Positions 23,107 through 35,640 of a stretch of 64,000 nt of DNA are shown here, piece by piece. The position numbers and the translations under genes were made by a program. This DNA comes from Mya arenaria (lineage: Eukaryota; Mollusca; Bivalvia; Myida; Myidae). Within the stretch, counting starts at the first letter, position 1; every line of letters begins with the position of its first letter. The DNA lies in the NCBI RefSeq assembly GCF_026914265.1, contig NC_069126.1, positions 75,023,232 to 75,087,231 of the forward strand, written 5' to 3'. A model generated the notes under the pieces. The model was not told where the DNA came from. It did not search any database and saw only the letters and a program-made list of their open reading frames with translations.

Positions 23107-25557
23107 TTTAAGCAACATTTTTTCAGAAACAGACTTCAAAACTCCTATAGTTCAGCTTCAGGCTATATGCAACACATACTGAAAGTTTGGCAATGATATA
23201 TCAAACACTAAATGAATGAGACAAGTATTAGCACCTGTGGTATTTTCATAAAAAGCAGAAACAGCCATTTCCCTCAAATGTTAAGCCGCAAACCTTTGAA
23301 GAGCCATTATTTCCTTATGCATTGGAATAATTTGACCAAGTAAAGTTTTCCTTGTAGCTTTTAATGGTGTCTATAGAACAGCACCACAAAACTGGCCTGC
23401 CTACTCTTTTAAGATTTTTTCTAAGCAAAATAAAGTTTTTCCACTTCATCGGCTTAGTGTTTTATATAAAAAATGACATAGAGCCCAACTGAAATGCCTC
23501 AACTTGTCAAAATTTTGCTTTTCTGGTCCACTTATATACAAAGGTAACAGAACTGTTCAGTTTAACACAAGAAATTTAGTGATAATATGTTAATAGACAG
23601 TCTAAACAACACTATATGCCAAATTGTTGGCTTCCGGGACAAATGGCGCAACAAAGGAAATGGCAAAAAACACACCAAAACTTAAAGATTCATGACAACT
23701 GCTAGTGTTTTCATGTATGAGGTGGCTACATGATGTAGAAAATGCAGAGATAGCATTATTATGCCCATTTTTAAAAAAAATTTACTTTAAGAATCTGTTT
23801 TGAAGGCTAGATTTGGCATTAAATTCAGAGTACAGCACTTCACTATTGTCTATAAGATGCTTATTTACACCTGATTTGCTATAAATCTCACTCATTGGAA
23901 TCATTTACACACAAACAAGCACTACAGAGTTGACTAACATCTTCATTCTTCTGAAATATTGGATTCAGAGCTGCATCTCCTGGATTCAGATTGCAGGACT
24001 ACCGCCTGGGGAAAAGGCCGCAGCTAACTGGAGCTTATTGGCACATCATGATCTGCAAGCAAGACACAAAAGCAATGTTTTACACAAATAAAACTATCTG
24101 CCACTACTGTTAAAGTTTGAAAAAGGCCTGTAAACACTCATTTGAGGCATACACAACCTTTGATATAGTCATAAATGTGATAAATATGCAGAAAAGTTCA
24201 TGAATTCAAAGATTTTCAGGACAAATTTAATAGAATATATAGTCTTTTGGACATTTTGCAATCAGTTTTTAACAACTCAAAGGTAAACCTCATCTTATTG
24301 AGTACCCAGATGCATTTTGCAAGCATTCAAACCAGACATGCTTAGAATTTCTTCTTACTTGGAGATGGTATTCCTTTCTTGAAAATCCTTGCCGAGAGCC
24401 GGTATGGAAAACCACAGAGACCACAGTTTTACCAGCACTGGTTCTTGTCCTTGAAAATTCCTCTGTGGCTACAGCAACCAGGCTGGCTATTAAAATAAGC
24501 AATAAATTAGGGTTTTTAAAACATTTATACTGTATTAAGGTTGTGTTTTTTAATGCATTAAGGGAAAAGGCTCTATTCTTTATGAAAGCTGCTCACTTTT
24601 TATTTATTTTGCCTTGAGAAATGTCAAGTTTTTCAATGAATAAATTGAATAAATGAATGAATTAATGAATATATATATGAATGATTGATAGAATGAATTA
24701 ATGAATTAATGAAAGGTGGCATTATTTCTTTAAAATTGGGATCTCATTGTGTTGCTGTGATTGTTAAAGTATATGTTTTCTTGTCCATAAGCTGAAAATC
24801 ATATGCACACTAAATAAAACATCATTCTGCATCCTATGTGCAGTAAGTTTTGTTTAATTGCTTATAGAATTTGCAATTATTGTAATGTTTGCTTAAAAGA
24901 GCAAACAAAATGTGTGAATAGATGCACAATACAGACCAAAGACTGATACAAGTCAGCAGTTTCATTAGAAAATAATATTATTATCAAAGCCACATCAGAA
25001 ATGATTGACAACATGAAAGAAATTCATTAAGGAATGGAACAAACAGTCTCAATGGGCTTTTATGACCAAACTGTCTCACTTTGTACTTCAGTTTGGATAC
25101 CATTTTCTAATATATTATCTTGAAGTACTTACAAATTACAGCATGTTGGCAAACACCAAGTACAGCTTGGCCTCTGGTGGGCAGCTTGGTGGGGGGGGGG
25201 GGGTCTTCAACAGACAGTTCCTCCTGGGTCTGCTTCCTATGTTAAAAAAATCCCTCCATTTATACTTTGGAATTGAAAGTGAGGCTTTCATTCATTAGTT
25301 ACCATCATTTGGAACTATTTCCAAACATTAAATTGAAAGTGAAAGTAGTTTTTTTTTTAAAATGTCAAAAATATATAAGAAAATTATATATTATTAATTT
25401 ATATTATGTAATATAAGATTTTCACATTTCATACTCAAACACCAATATTCTATGGCTAAGCACTGTCAACTGGCCAAATTTCAACCAGATAGCTGTATAA
25501 ATTAAGAATTTATAACAATTTAAAATAGGCCACCCCTCCAAAAGCTTCCTCTATATA
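23107..25557. repeat. Tandem unit 6 (variant type C)
   Basis: G-run of 13. It has the type C markers (GATAATATG near 23580, CATTAAGGAATGG near 25025). Confidence 0.95.
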
Positions 25558-28009
25558 TTTAAGCAACATTTTTTCAGAAACAGACTTCAAAACTCCTATA
25601 GTTCAGCTTCAGGCTATATGCAACACATACTGAAAGTTTGGCAATGATATATCAAACACTAAATGAATGAGACAAGTATTAGCACCTGTGGTATTTTCAT
25701 AAAAAGCAGAAACAGCCATTTCCCTCAAATGTTAAGCCGCAAACCTTTGAAGAGCCATTATTTCCTTATGCATTGGAATAATTTGACCAAGTAAAGTTTT
25801 CCTTGTAGCTTTTAATGGTGTCTATAGAACAGCACCACAAAACTGGCCTGCCTACTCTTTTAAGATTTTTTCTAAGCAAAATAAAGTTTTTCCACTTCAT
25901 CGGCTTAGTGTTTTATATAAAAAATGACATAGAGCCCAACTGAAATGCCTCAACTTGTCAAAATTTTGCTTTTCTGGTCCACTTATATACAAAGGTAACA
26001 GAACTGTTCAGTTTAACACAAGAAATTTAGTGATAATATGTTAATAGACAGTCTAAACAACACTATATGCCAAATTGTTGGCTTCCGGGACAAATGGCGC
26101 AACAAAGGAAATGGCAAAAAACACACCAAAACTTAAAGATTCATGACAACTGCTAGTGTTTTCATGTATGAGGTGGCTACATGATGTAGAAAATGCAGAG
26201 ATAGCATTATTATGCCCATTTTTAAAAAAAATTTACTTTAAGAATCTGTTTTGAAGGCTAGATTTGGCATTAAATTCAGAGTACAGCACTTCACTATTGT
26301 CTATAAGATGCTTATTTACACCTGATTTGCTATAAATCTCACTCATTGGAATCATTTACACACAAACAAGCACTACAGAGTTGACTAACATCTTCATTCT
26401 TCTGAAATATTGGATTCAGAGCTGCATCTCCTGGATTCAGATTGCAGGACTACCGCCTGGGGAAAAGGCCGCAGCTAACTGGAGCTTATTGGCACATCAT
26501 GATCTGCAAGCAAGACACAAAAGCAATGTTTTACACAAATAAAACTATCTGCCACTACTGTTAAAGTTTGAAAAAGGCCTGTAAACACTCATTTGAGGCA
26601 TACACAACCTTTGATATAGTCATAAATGTGATAAATATGCAGAAAAGTTCATGAATTCAAAGATTTTCAGGACAAATTTAATAGAATATATAGTCTTTTG
26701 GACATTTTGCAATCAGTTTTTAACAACTCAAAGGTAAACCTCATCTTATTGAGTACCCAGATGCATTTTGCAAGCATTCAAACCAGACATGCTTAGAATT
26801 TCTTCTTACTTGGAGATGGTATTCCTTTCTTGAAAATCCTTGCCGAGAGCCGGTATGGAAAACCACAGAGACCACAGTTTTACCAGCACTGGTTCTTGTC
26901 CTTGAAAATTCCTCTGTGGCTACAGCAACCAGGCTGGCTATTAAAATAAGCAATAAATTAGGGTTTTTAAAACATTTATACTGTATTAAGGTTGTGTTTT
27001 TTAATGCATTAAGGGAAAAGGCTCTATTCTTTATGAAAGCTGCTCACTTTTTATTTATTTTGCCTTGAGAAATGTCAAGTTTTTCAATGAATAAATTGAA
27101 TAAATGAATGAATTAATGAATATATATATGAATGATTGATAGAATGAATTAATGAATTAATGAAAGGTGGCATTATTTCTTTAAAATTGGGATCTCATTG
27201 TGTTGCTGTGATTGTTAAAGTATATGTTTTCTTGTCCATAAGCTGAAAATCATATGCACACTAAATAAAACATCATTCTGCATCCTATGTGCAGTAAGTT
27301 TTGTTTAATTGCTTATAGAATTTGCAATTATTGTAATGTTTGCTTAAAAGAGCAAACAAAATGTGTGAATAGATGCACAATACAGACCAAAGACTGATAC
27401 AAGTCAGCAGTTTCATTAGAAAATAATATTATTATCAAAGCCACATCAGAAATGATTGACAACATGAAAGAAATTCATTAAGGAATGGAACAAACAGTCT
27501 CAATGGGCTTTTATGACCAAACTGTCTCACTTTGTACTTCAGTTTGGATACCATTTTCTAATATATTATCTTGAAGTACTTACAAATTACAGCATGTTGG
27601 CAAACACCAAGTACAGCTTGGCCTCTGGTGGGCAGCTTGGTGGGGGGGGGGGGGGTCTTCAACAGACAGTTCCTCCTGGGTCTGCTTCCTATGTTAAAAA
27701 AATCCCTCCATTTATACTTTGGAATTGAAAGTGAGGCTTTCATTCATTAGTTACCATCATTTGGAACTATTTCCAAACATTAAATTGAAAGTGAAAGTAG
27801 TTTTTTTTTTAAAATGTCAAAAATATATAAGAAAATTATATATTATTAATTTATATTATGTAATATAAGATTTTCACATTTCATACTCAAACACCAATAT
27901 TCTATGGCTAAGCACTGTCAACTGGCCAAATTTCAACCAGATAGCTGTATAAATTAAGAATTTATAACAATTTAAAATAGGCCACCCCTCCAAAAGCTTC
28001 CTCTATATA
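25558..28009. repeat. Tandem unit 7 (variant type C)
   Basis: G-run of 14. It has the type C markers (GATAATATG near 26032, CATTAAGGAATGG near 27476). Confidence 0.95.
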
Positions 28010-30465
28010 TTTAAGCAACATTTTTTCAGAAACAGACTTCAAAACTCCTATAGTTCAGCTTCAGGCTATATGCAACACATACTGAAAGTTTGGCAATGAT
28101 ATATCAAACACTAAATGAATGAGACAAGTATTAGCACCTGTGGTATTTTCATAAAAAGCAGAAACAGCCATTTCCCTCAAATGTTAAGCCGCAAACCTTT
28201 GAAGAGCCATTATTTCCTTATGCATTGGAATAATTTGACCAAGTAAAGTTTTCCTTGTAGCTTTTAATGGTGTCTATAGAACAGCACCACAAAACTGGCC
28301 TGCCTTCTCTTTTAAGATTTTTTCTAAGCAAAATAAAGTTTTTCCACTTCATCGGCTTAGTGTTTTATATAAAAAATGACATAGAGCCCAACTGAAATGC
28401 CTCAACTTGTCAAAATTTTGCTTTTCTGGTCCACTTATATACAAAGGTAACAGAACTGTTCAGTTTAACACAAGAAATTTAGTGATAATGTGTTAATAGA
28501 CAGTCTAAACAACACTATATGCCAAATTGTTGGCTTCCGGGACAAATGGCGCAACAAAGGAAATGGCAAAAAACACACCAAAACTTAAAGATTCATGACA
28601 ACTGCTAGTGTTTTCATGTATGAGGTGGCTACATGATGTAGAAAATGCAGAGATAGCATTATTATGCCCATTTTAAAAAAAAATTACTTTAAGAATCTGT
28701 TTTGAAGGCTAGATTTGGCATTAAATTCAGAGTACAGCACTTCACTATTGTCTATAAGATGCTTATTTACACCTGATTTGCTATAAATCTCACTCATTGG
28801 AATCATTTACACACAAACAAGCACTACAGAGTTGACTAACATCTTCATTCTTCTGAAATATTGGATTCAGAGCTGCATCTCCTGGATTCAGATTGCAGGA
28901 CTACCGCCTGGGGAAAAGGCCGCAGCTAACTGGAGCTTATTGGCACATCATGATCTGCAAGCAAGACACAAAAGCAATGTTTTACACAAATAAAACTATC
29001 TGCCACTACTGTTAAAGTTTGAAAAAGGCCTGTAAACACTCATTTGAGGCATACACAACCTTTGATATAGTCATAAATGTGATAAATATGCAGAAAAGTT
29101 CATGAATTCAAAGATTTTCAGGACAAATTTAATAGAATATATAGTCTTTTGGACATTTTGCAATCAGTTTTTAACAACTCAAAGGTAAACCTCATCTTAT
29201 TGAGTACCCAGATGCATTTTGCAAGCATTCAAACCAGACATGCTTAGAATTTCTTCTTACTTGGAGATGGTATTCCTTTCTTGAAAATCCTTGCCGAGAG
29301 CCGGTATGGAAAACCACAGAGACCACAGTTTTACCAGCACTGGTTCTTGTCCTTGAAAATTCCTCTGTGGCTACAGCAACCAGGCTGGCTATTAAAATAA
29401 GCAATAAATTAGGGTTTTTAAAACATTTATACTGTATTAAGGTTGTGTTTTTTAATGCATTAAGGGAAAAGGCTCTATTCTTTATGAAAGCTGCTCACTT
29501 TTTATTTATTTTGCCTTGAGAAATGTCAAGTTTTTCAATGAATAAATTGAATAAATGAATGAATTAATGAATATACATATGAATGATTGATAGAATGAAT
29601 TAATGAATTAATGAAAGGTGGCATTATTTCTTTAAAATTGGGATCTCATTGTGTTGCTGTGATTGTTAAAGTATATGTTTTCTTGTCCATAAGCTGAAAA
29701 TCATATGCACACTAAATAAAACATCATTCTGCATCCTATGTGCAGTAAGTTTTGTATAATTGCTTATAGAATTTGCAATTATTGTAATGTTTGCTTAAAA
29801 GAGCAAACAAAATGTGTGAATAGATGCACAATACAGACCAAAGACTGATACAAGTCAGCAGTTTCATTAGAAAATAATATTATTATCAAAGCCACATCAG
29901 AAATGATTGACAACATGAAAGAAATTCATTTAGGAATGGAACAAACAGTCTCAATGGGCTTTTATGACCAAACTGTCTCACTTTGTACTTCAGTTTGGAT
30001 ACCATTTTCTAATATTTTATCTTGAAGTACTTACAAATTACAGCATGTTGGCAAACACCAAGTACAGCTTGGCCTCTGGTGGGCAGCTTGGTGGTGGGGG
30101 GGGGGGGGGGGGTCTTCAACAGACAGTTCCTCCTGGGTCTGCTTCCTATGTTAAAAAAATCCCTCCATTTATACTTTGGAATTGAAAGTGAGGCTTTCAT
30201 TCATTAGTTACCATCATTTGGAACTATTTCCAAACATTAAATTGAAAGTGAAAGTAGTTTTTTTTTTAAAATGTCAAAAATATATAAGAAAATTATATAT
30301 TATTAATTTATATTATGTAATATAAGATTTTCACATTTCATACTCAAACACCAATATTCTATGGCTAAGCACTGTCAACTGGCCAAATTTCAACCAGATA
30401 GCTGTATAAATTAAGAATTTATAACAATTTAAAATAGGCCACCCCTCCAAAAGCTTCCTCTATAT
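28010..30465. repeat. Tandem unit 8 (diverged type D)
   Basis: G-run of 17, preceded by an extra GGT. Private changes include GCCTTCTCTTTT near 28302, ATATACATATG near 29572, TTTGTATAATTG near 29752 and AATATTTTATC near 30011. It ends abruptly at TATAT, next to CAGGCGTGAG of the right 450-bp repeat. Confidence 0.95.
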
Positions 30466-30907
30466 CAGGCGTGAGACCACAGTTATGTTTCATATAGACA
30501 CTAACCTGGCTTTTGACTTTATACACACCCCAATTGAAAAACAAGGACATGGCATCTCTAGAACAATTCAAGACACAAAATATAATCACAAGAAAACACC
30601 ATGTTGACCATTGACCCGACTGTCAAAATTGAGTTCAAATACATAACCCTTCCGCCAGGGAGTCAATCGGCTACAAACAACTAATTTTCAGACTTCCACA
30701 AGCTATGATTTTTCCAATATTTACATTGAAAACTATCAATTTCTGCAATAGAGTGTCAAATTCAGTCAAGTTCTCTGCAAAAAGAACATTTTTTGCTTCT
30801 TTTTCATTCAATTTTAATAAAATATTGATACTTGAACACAAGCACTCTTTGTTTCTGTATTCACATCCGGATCAACGGGGGGCAGATAACTGTGGTCTTG
30901 AGCCTGA
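30466..30907. mobile_element. 450-bp repeat, right copy (B)
   Basis: Nearly identical to 10395-10850. In this copy the inverted ends extend to TATCAGGC on the left and GCCTGATA on the right, followed inwards by AGACCACAGTTAT in inverted orientation, giving about 24-bp imperfect terminal inverted repeats. The terminal CAGGC is missing its first two bases in copy A, so this copy looks like the fuller element. Confidence 0.75.
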
Positions 30908-31209
30908 TACCGGTCTCTTTTTGAAAAAAAGAGAAAGAGGGTACCAGTCTAGAACAATGTGACTCGGCAAGAAACAAAGACTCTACCGCACAGTATTAGG
31001 GCTACATACTACTGATTTGTTGATGATAAAACGTATCACTAACGAGAGGCAATCGGAACTCCTCGGCTAGTATCAAGATATGGCCTCGGATATAATACGG
31101 GTCGTAAGAAAATAGTCCATCATGGCCGACCAAGAAGATGTTCAAAGAACCAAGAGATATGTTAGTCCAAAGACAGAATGAGGAACGAACCTTTACCACT
31201 TATTTGTGT
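30908..31209 (+). promoter_or_regulatory. CpG-bearing segment, possible promoter and 5' exon of the downstream small gene
   Basis: This stretch has noticeably more CpG than its surroundings. It contains ATGGCC at 31121 in a fair start context and ends at a consensus donor (TTTGTGT/gtaagtg at 31210). One frame is open for about 36 codons into that donor, passing through MFKEPRDMLVQRQNEE, while the frame of ATGGCC closes after 19 codons. It may be a 5' untranslated or alternative first exon for the gene at 31969-32798. With minus-strand exons in the array on its left, a bidirectional promoter is possible. This is inference. Confidence 0.25.
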
Positions 31210-31230
31210 GTAAGTGTTATTTTTATACTT

Positions 31231-31316
31231 ATTATATTTTAATAAAATATAAAAATAGTTTTAAAAGAGCCCTATTATATTTTAATAAAATATAAAAATA
31301 GTTTTAAAAGAGCCCT
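31231..31316. repeat. 43-bp tandem duplication
   Basis: Two adjacent identical 43-base copies (starts at 31231 and 31274), each ending GAGCCCTA. It lies in the presumed intron downstream of the donor at 31210. Confidence 0.9.
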
Positions 31317-31968
31317 AATGAGAAACTAATTGGAAATGTCATTAATTCTTAGTGGGTGGGGTAAAGTCTTCTTTCATTTGACAGATTCTAATTCAGTAAA
31401 TTACAATTTTGAAGCTCCAGTGATCAGTGGCAAAAATTAAGAAAACAAATACTCTATTTGTTTGTTTTTTAAATAACAAATAAGTCTGAATCTGACTTTA
31501 CTTATATCGATAATAGGTTAGACTTTCTTTCTCAGTGTATTTATCTCATACATTTCATATCATTAACTTTAATTTTTTTATAATTAAAATTTACATTCTT
31601 TTAACCAAGGATGTATGGTTTATATTTCCGTGAGTGTTGGTAGCAAACAACTTAATGTAATGGCACAATTGAATACCTCGGCCCTGTTCACTAATATAGT
31701 TCTCTAAATGAATTAATTAGATCTTCATTCTATTGGTTTAACAAAATGAGTTTGAACGCAAAAACCAGCACACATTTCTTTCAAGACTAAATTCTTTGAT
31801 ATCCAACAGTGGTGGTGATGCAGAAACATTGAAAAATGCTGACATTTTTACTGTGCCAATGAAATGCAGACATTTAAATTTTAATCTTATTGTCATTTTC
31901 AGAGAAGAGTATGGTACCAGGGGTGCAGCTGACTCTGATTCCCGGCTTGTTCTAATGAAAAAAGGCAG

Positions 31969-32798
31969 ATGAGGTAATGGTTGTGCTATTTTCGAAATTC
32001 GGACAATAATTTAACAGTCAAGTATCCTATTGGTTTAAGCCCAAAAGTACCTGCATGTTTGTACAATTAACCAACAAGGATTGACAGTATTAAAATATCA
32101 ACATAGTAGATGAATTTAAACATGATAACAATTTCATTTCATATTTTTTAATTAACCAGCAGTCCAGAGCTAAAAGCTGCTCTCTCACAGATTGACAAGC
32201 TCTTCTTGGTCATTCTTCAAAAGCCCAAAGGAGTAATTAAATTAAATTTACACATATAATTAATTATATGGCTTAAAGCAATAGCAAAAAAATATTTTCC
32301 AAACAATTGAAATCTGTTCTATTATGTGTGACCTTATATGACTAGTTGGAGGAATTTTTACCAAATTTTCAAACTTGTATATGAAAGACTGTGATCTGAT
32401 ATTATGTCAGCAGTCTAATATCACTGGTTTCCATACATTTGCTCAATAATTGCCAATTGGCTCGTTTAAAGACAAAAATAAAAAAGGTGTCAGAACAGTA
32501 AAACTGTGAGGATGCAGCTTTAAATTGGTGTTGCACTTAATGTTTTGTGAATACTTTTCTGTTGTTGTACAGGCTTTTAAAATAATTGATCTGAAAATAT
32601 AATTCCTATTATTGTTGTATTTTCTGTTTTCTATTTCAGGCACTGGAATCCAAATGTAATCAAAAATGCCATTGTATGAGGATTGACCTGCAATGCATGG
32701 CAATCATCTTAACACAACTGCAACGCCTTCCTTGGAAAAATGAGTGCAAGATGGAAACAAAGCGTTCAGTGGAACATCTTGTCATCTCAAATATTTGA
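31969..32798 (+). CDS. Predicted three-exon gene for a 77-residue cysteine-bearing protein
   Basis: Exons: 31903-31973 (start ATG at 31969-31971), 32163-32232, and 32640-32798. Borders: acceptor tcattttcag, donor ATGAG/gtaatg; acceptor aaccagcag, donor AAAGGA/gtaatt; acceptor ctatttcag. The split codon AG+T makes Ser2 and the second junction is phase 0, so the frame is kept across both introns to the stop at 32796. The product starts MSPELKAALSQIDKLFLVIL, continues QKPKGALESK, and has Cys at residues 31, 35, 37, 44 and 61 with a C-x3-C-x-C cluster. It has no signal peptide. The last exon alone is open for 52 codons. The start context is weak (C at -3), and translation could begin in an upstream exon. 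No family is recognised. Confidence 0.5.
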
Positions 32799-33094
32799 TG
32801 ACTTACATATTGATGTGAAGTTGAAGATAAAAGTCATCTGTTGGTCCGTGATTATTAAATAAATCCGAACATATATTTTAAAAGGGTAAAATGATAAAGG
32901 ATTTATATACGCTTTAAGTGGTTTTCCTATATTATGGAGGGAAGATAACTTCAAAAACAGAAACAGATGGCATCGGCAGACCAAATAAAGGAGAACTATT
33001 TTGTTCAGTTCAATTTTTAAGACTGCAGAAAATCTGTTAATAGAGCACATCCTTGCAAATGCCATATTGTAAACTGGGCTCTTTAAAATGTGAA
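32799..33094. other. Presumed 3' untranslated or intergenic sequence
   Basis: AT-rich sequence after the stop at 32798, with no further coding signal. The minus-strand frame at 32787-33065 has no supporting feature. Confidence 0.4.
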
Positions 33095-33290
33095 AAGGTG
33101 AAAGTGGTCTAGAGGATAAGCCCCAAATTCAAGGTTGTGAGTTCAAGACCTCCAAGATACTTTCTCTTGACCTCAGGAAAAGGATGTCCATACTTGTTTC
33201 TTCTTAGGCAACAGACTTAAGAGTGGTTTTGTAAGCTTCCAGCTTGCATAGCAATCTGATAAGGCATAAAATAAGTACTAGCTGACTTGC
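33095..33290 (+). mobile_element. tRNA-derived SINE
   Basis: It contains an A-box-like GTGGTCTAGAGGATAAG near 33105 and a B-box-like GGTTGTGAGTTCAAGACC at 33133-33150, spaced as in a tRNA head. A conserved-looking body follows (AAGCTTCCAGCTTGCATA, ATCTGATAAGGCATAAAATA) up to about 33285. Its RNA polymerase III promoter would read to the right. It is an ordinary dispersed SINE copy. Confidence 0.65.
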
Positions 33291-34435
33291 AAACAGTTTT
33301 TCCATTTGTGTTGATTTATTTTTCAGTCTGTTGGAATGTTTATTAGAAGTGATGCGCATTGCTTACTGCAACCAATATTAATTTTCTTTATTAAGTTGAA
33401 TTTAACAAACACATAACATGGCTTGTGATTTTACGGATGGCTGATACATGTTTATTTCGTTGATTGTATGAGTTTATTTTCTCAAATGATGTAATAAAAG
33501 TTATTCTGAATCCTTTTTTGTTTGAAGAAAATGTGTTGAGGTTTTGGCATAGCATAGTGTCATCATCATCATCACCATTGTTGTGTACAAATAAAACATT
33601 CAAAACAATGTATTAAAAACCAAACTGTCAAGCCAAGTACTCAAAGAGGCACAAGGATATTGCTAAAGAGACCGGTAATACAATTAGACAAATAAAATGT
33701 AAAGAAAGATCTATAATTCTGACACATGGTAATGCTTTAAATAGTCCTCTCATTGTGTGTTTATGGTTAAAGAGGAGACATACAGTATATTTTGTAATGA
33801 AGACTTAAATTTGTATGGCAACTTAAAGCCATATATGGGGATTAAGCGCCAGAAATATTGTGAAGTCTCCCAAAAGACTCAATGCACTTAAAAGGTCTTG
33901 CCACAGAAATGAAAGTAAAAATGGGAGCAAAAACTAATTTATCATTAGTTTTACATTGGATTGCATACACATGGCTCTGTTATTACTTGACTAATATTAA
34001 AAATAAAATTAAGAGACATGTTGATCCAAACTGTAATTATTCTTGTTTGCAAATTATGGAGTTGGACATAAAAGAGTCATTTGGTGAAGAGTGATCTAAA
34101 GGCTAATTATTCAAAATAGGTTAAGTATTATTGTCTGGTATACATTGCTGAAAAGCTTAGTAACCTGGCTAAATATTTGTTTAAGGCTTTTATTTACAAA
34201 AAAATGAATCAGTTGAGTATCTTATCAGTTACTCTTTTGGTGTTGTTGTTTTTAATAAAAAATGACAATTTACTCAAAGATATTGAGACTAATAATTATA
34301 GATTTAGACAAGTATAATGTGTAAGGAAACTTCTAATGAGTGGGTTTTATCCACAGCCTAGGAGGTAAAGTGAAGCATGATCTGCCTTGAACAAATACAA
34401 TTTTAAGACAAGATCTGTCAACTTAGTGCACCAGT
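33291..34435. other. AT-rich non-coding stretch
   Basis: Nothing convincing. A short CAT/ATC microsatellite lies at about 33561-33580. Scattered open frames of up to 70 codons (33391-33603, 33882-34094) lack splice or homology support. Confidence 0.5.
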
Positions 34436-34760
34436 CAATTGTAACCCCCCCCCCCCTCCCACCCCAGGTCAGGGGGAATACTGGGGTTAACCAGGGGAAA
34501 TGGGCCGTGTTTTTACCTATCAGGTGGCCCTGCAGTGGTGGTTGAATGCGTTGGTTTTATCTTCGCTTAAAATATAGAGGGGAATGGACCTTACCTAGAG
34601 TCCCTTGGGTGTGGGGGCATTTGGCAGAGATTTTGCCATTGGATCGTCCGCGCAGGGTGGGGATTTTAGCCGGGGTTGGCTGTACTGAAAGTCAAAGTCC
34701 CCACTATTCCCTAGATGGGGAGGCCGTGGTTACAATTGTCTGGTGCATATCCACATGAAC
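34436..34760. repeat. GC-rich block beginning with a poly-C tract
   Basis: A run of 13 C at about 34446 is followed by 300 bases with clearly higher G+C, such as GGGTGTGGGGGCATTTGGC and CCGCGCAGGGTGGGGATTT. The sharp base-composition step suggests an inserted dispersed repeat. The open frame 34546-34758 is probably a by-product of the composition. Confidence 0.4.
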
Positions 34761-35484
34761 GTTGTATTGGTACTCCAACAATTGAGCTTACTGCGTAGAT
34801 AGTCACCGCCCCACCTCAACCCCACAGAACTGTTTACACAAAAAAAAACTGCAGCCCAAACCCAATAATGCTGAAGTAAAAGCATGCATAGATTTCAGCT
34901 GGTAAAGCTGACTGGGTGCCAAGCTCACACCCATCCTACCACAATCCACAAAAGTCTGCACAATGCAATCAATGATTTTACAGAATAGTAATGTTGTTTT
35001 AATGGCAAGACATGGTGTGAAAAAATAACACGGCAAAGTATGACTTAAAACTTACATTTCATAGGGTATTAACTGTTGAGAAAATGTTGACATTTAGTCC
35101 ATGCATGCATTTAATCCGATGTAATGATTCATGCATGCCATGAACCGTATGATCATTTCAATGACTGTCAAGTACATTTTCTGCGGTTTTTCTGTGTGCT
35201 CACGATTTTTCTAGAGGAAATAGAGTGCTTCAACTATAAGGAAACATCTAAATATCCATAAAACGAACATTCTTTGAGGTTACAATAAATATTTTCTCTT
35301 AAACAAGCACATTTAATTTAACAAAATCCATTTCCTTGTTGTTACAATGGGCCTTCTTTACGCGGATTGAAAACAGTGTTAATCGCCGGCAGCCGCATCG
35401 CACTTTCGTATATCCTTACTACTATTTACGAGGTCTATCTCGAAGCTTGCCCGGAGATGGCCGAGTTGTTACGATTGTAACGAG
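34761..35484. other. Non-coding stretch with a dispersed motif at its end
   Basis: AT-rich and without gene signals up to about 35350. Then a more GC-rich segment contains ACGAGGTCTATCTCGAAGCTT and GGAGATGGCCGAGTTGTTACG (35419-35470), shared with 9885-9930 and 41395. Confidence 0.4.
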
Positions 35485-35640
35485 AGGGTCACACAAACTA
35501 AATTAGTTAGAAATCAGGCAAAAAAATTTCATTCAATTAGTATACCCAATATTACCCAAGGCAGGCAGTATAAACATATATGAAAATGACATGCTGTGAT
35601 CAATAGATAACGTTTTTGCGGCGATTTAATCAACACAGAA
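35485..35640. repeat. 150-bp dispersed repeat R, copy 1, leading into the 35-bp minisatellite
   Basis: It contains ACAAACTAAATTAGTTAG, GGCAGGCAGTATAAACAT and ATCAATAGATAACGTTTTT, and is clearly homologous (moderately diverged) to 45250-45410. Here it runs straight into the minisatellite; at 45.4 kb it does not. Confidence 0.75.

Larger units (their letters stand above)
10851..30465. repeat. Array of eight 2.45-kb tandem units
   Basis: The anchor TTTAAGCAAC recurs at 10851, 13300, 15751, 18203, 20656, 23107, 25558 and 28010, and the last unit stops at 30465. Unit lengths run from 2449 to 2456. Copies differ at only a handful of positions each, apart from homopolymer runs. The array sits exactly between two copies of the 450-bp repeat. 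Each unit holds minus-strand exon-like segments (annotated on unit 1), an A/T-rich tract with TGAATGAATTAATGAA, and a G-run of 12 to 17. Shared variants group units 1 with 4, 2 with 5, and 3 with 6 and 7. Confidence 0.97.

Noticed and set aside
10395-30907. The 450-bp direct repeats considered as LTRs of a retroelement
   Set aside because: They lack TG...CA ends, there is no primer-binding site or polypurine tract next to them, and the interior has no gag or pol similarity.
31903-31968. Upstream frame EEYGTRGAADSDSRLVLMKK in the first exon of the small gene
   Set aside because: It ends in a stop before the donor and cannot continue into the next exon; it may be an upstream open frame or noise.
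33391-33603. Minus-strand frame with NNGDDDDD
   Set aside because: It runs over a small ATC microsatellite and has no other support.
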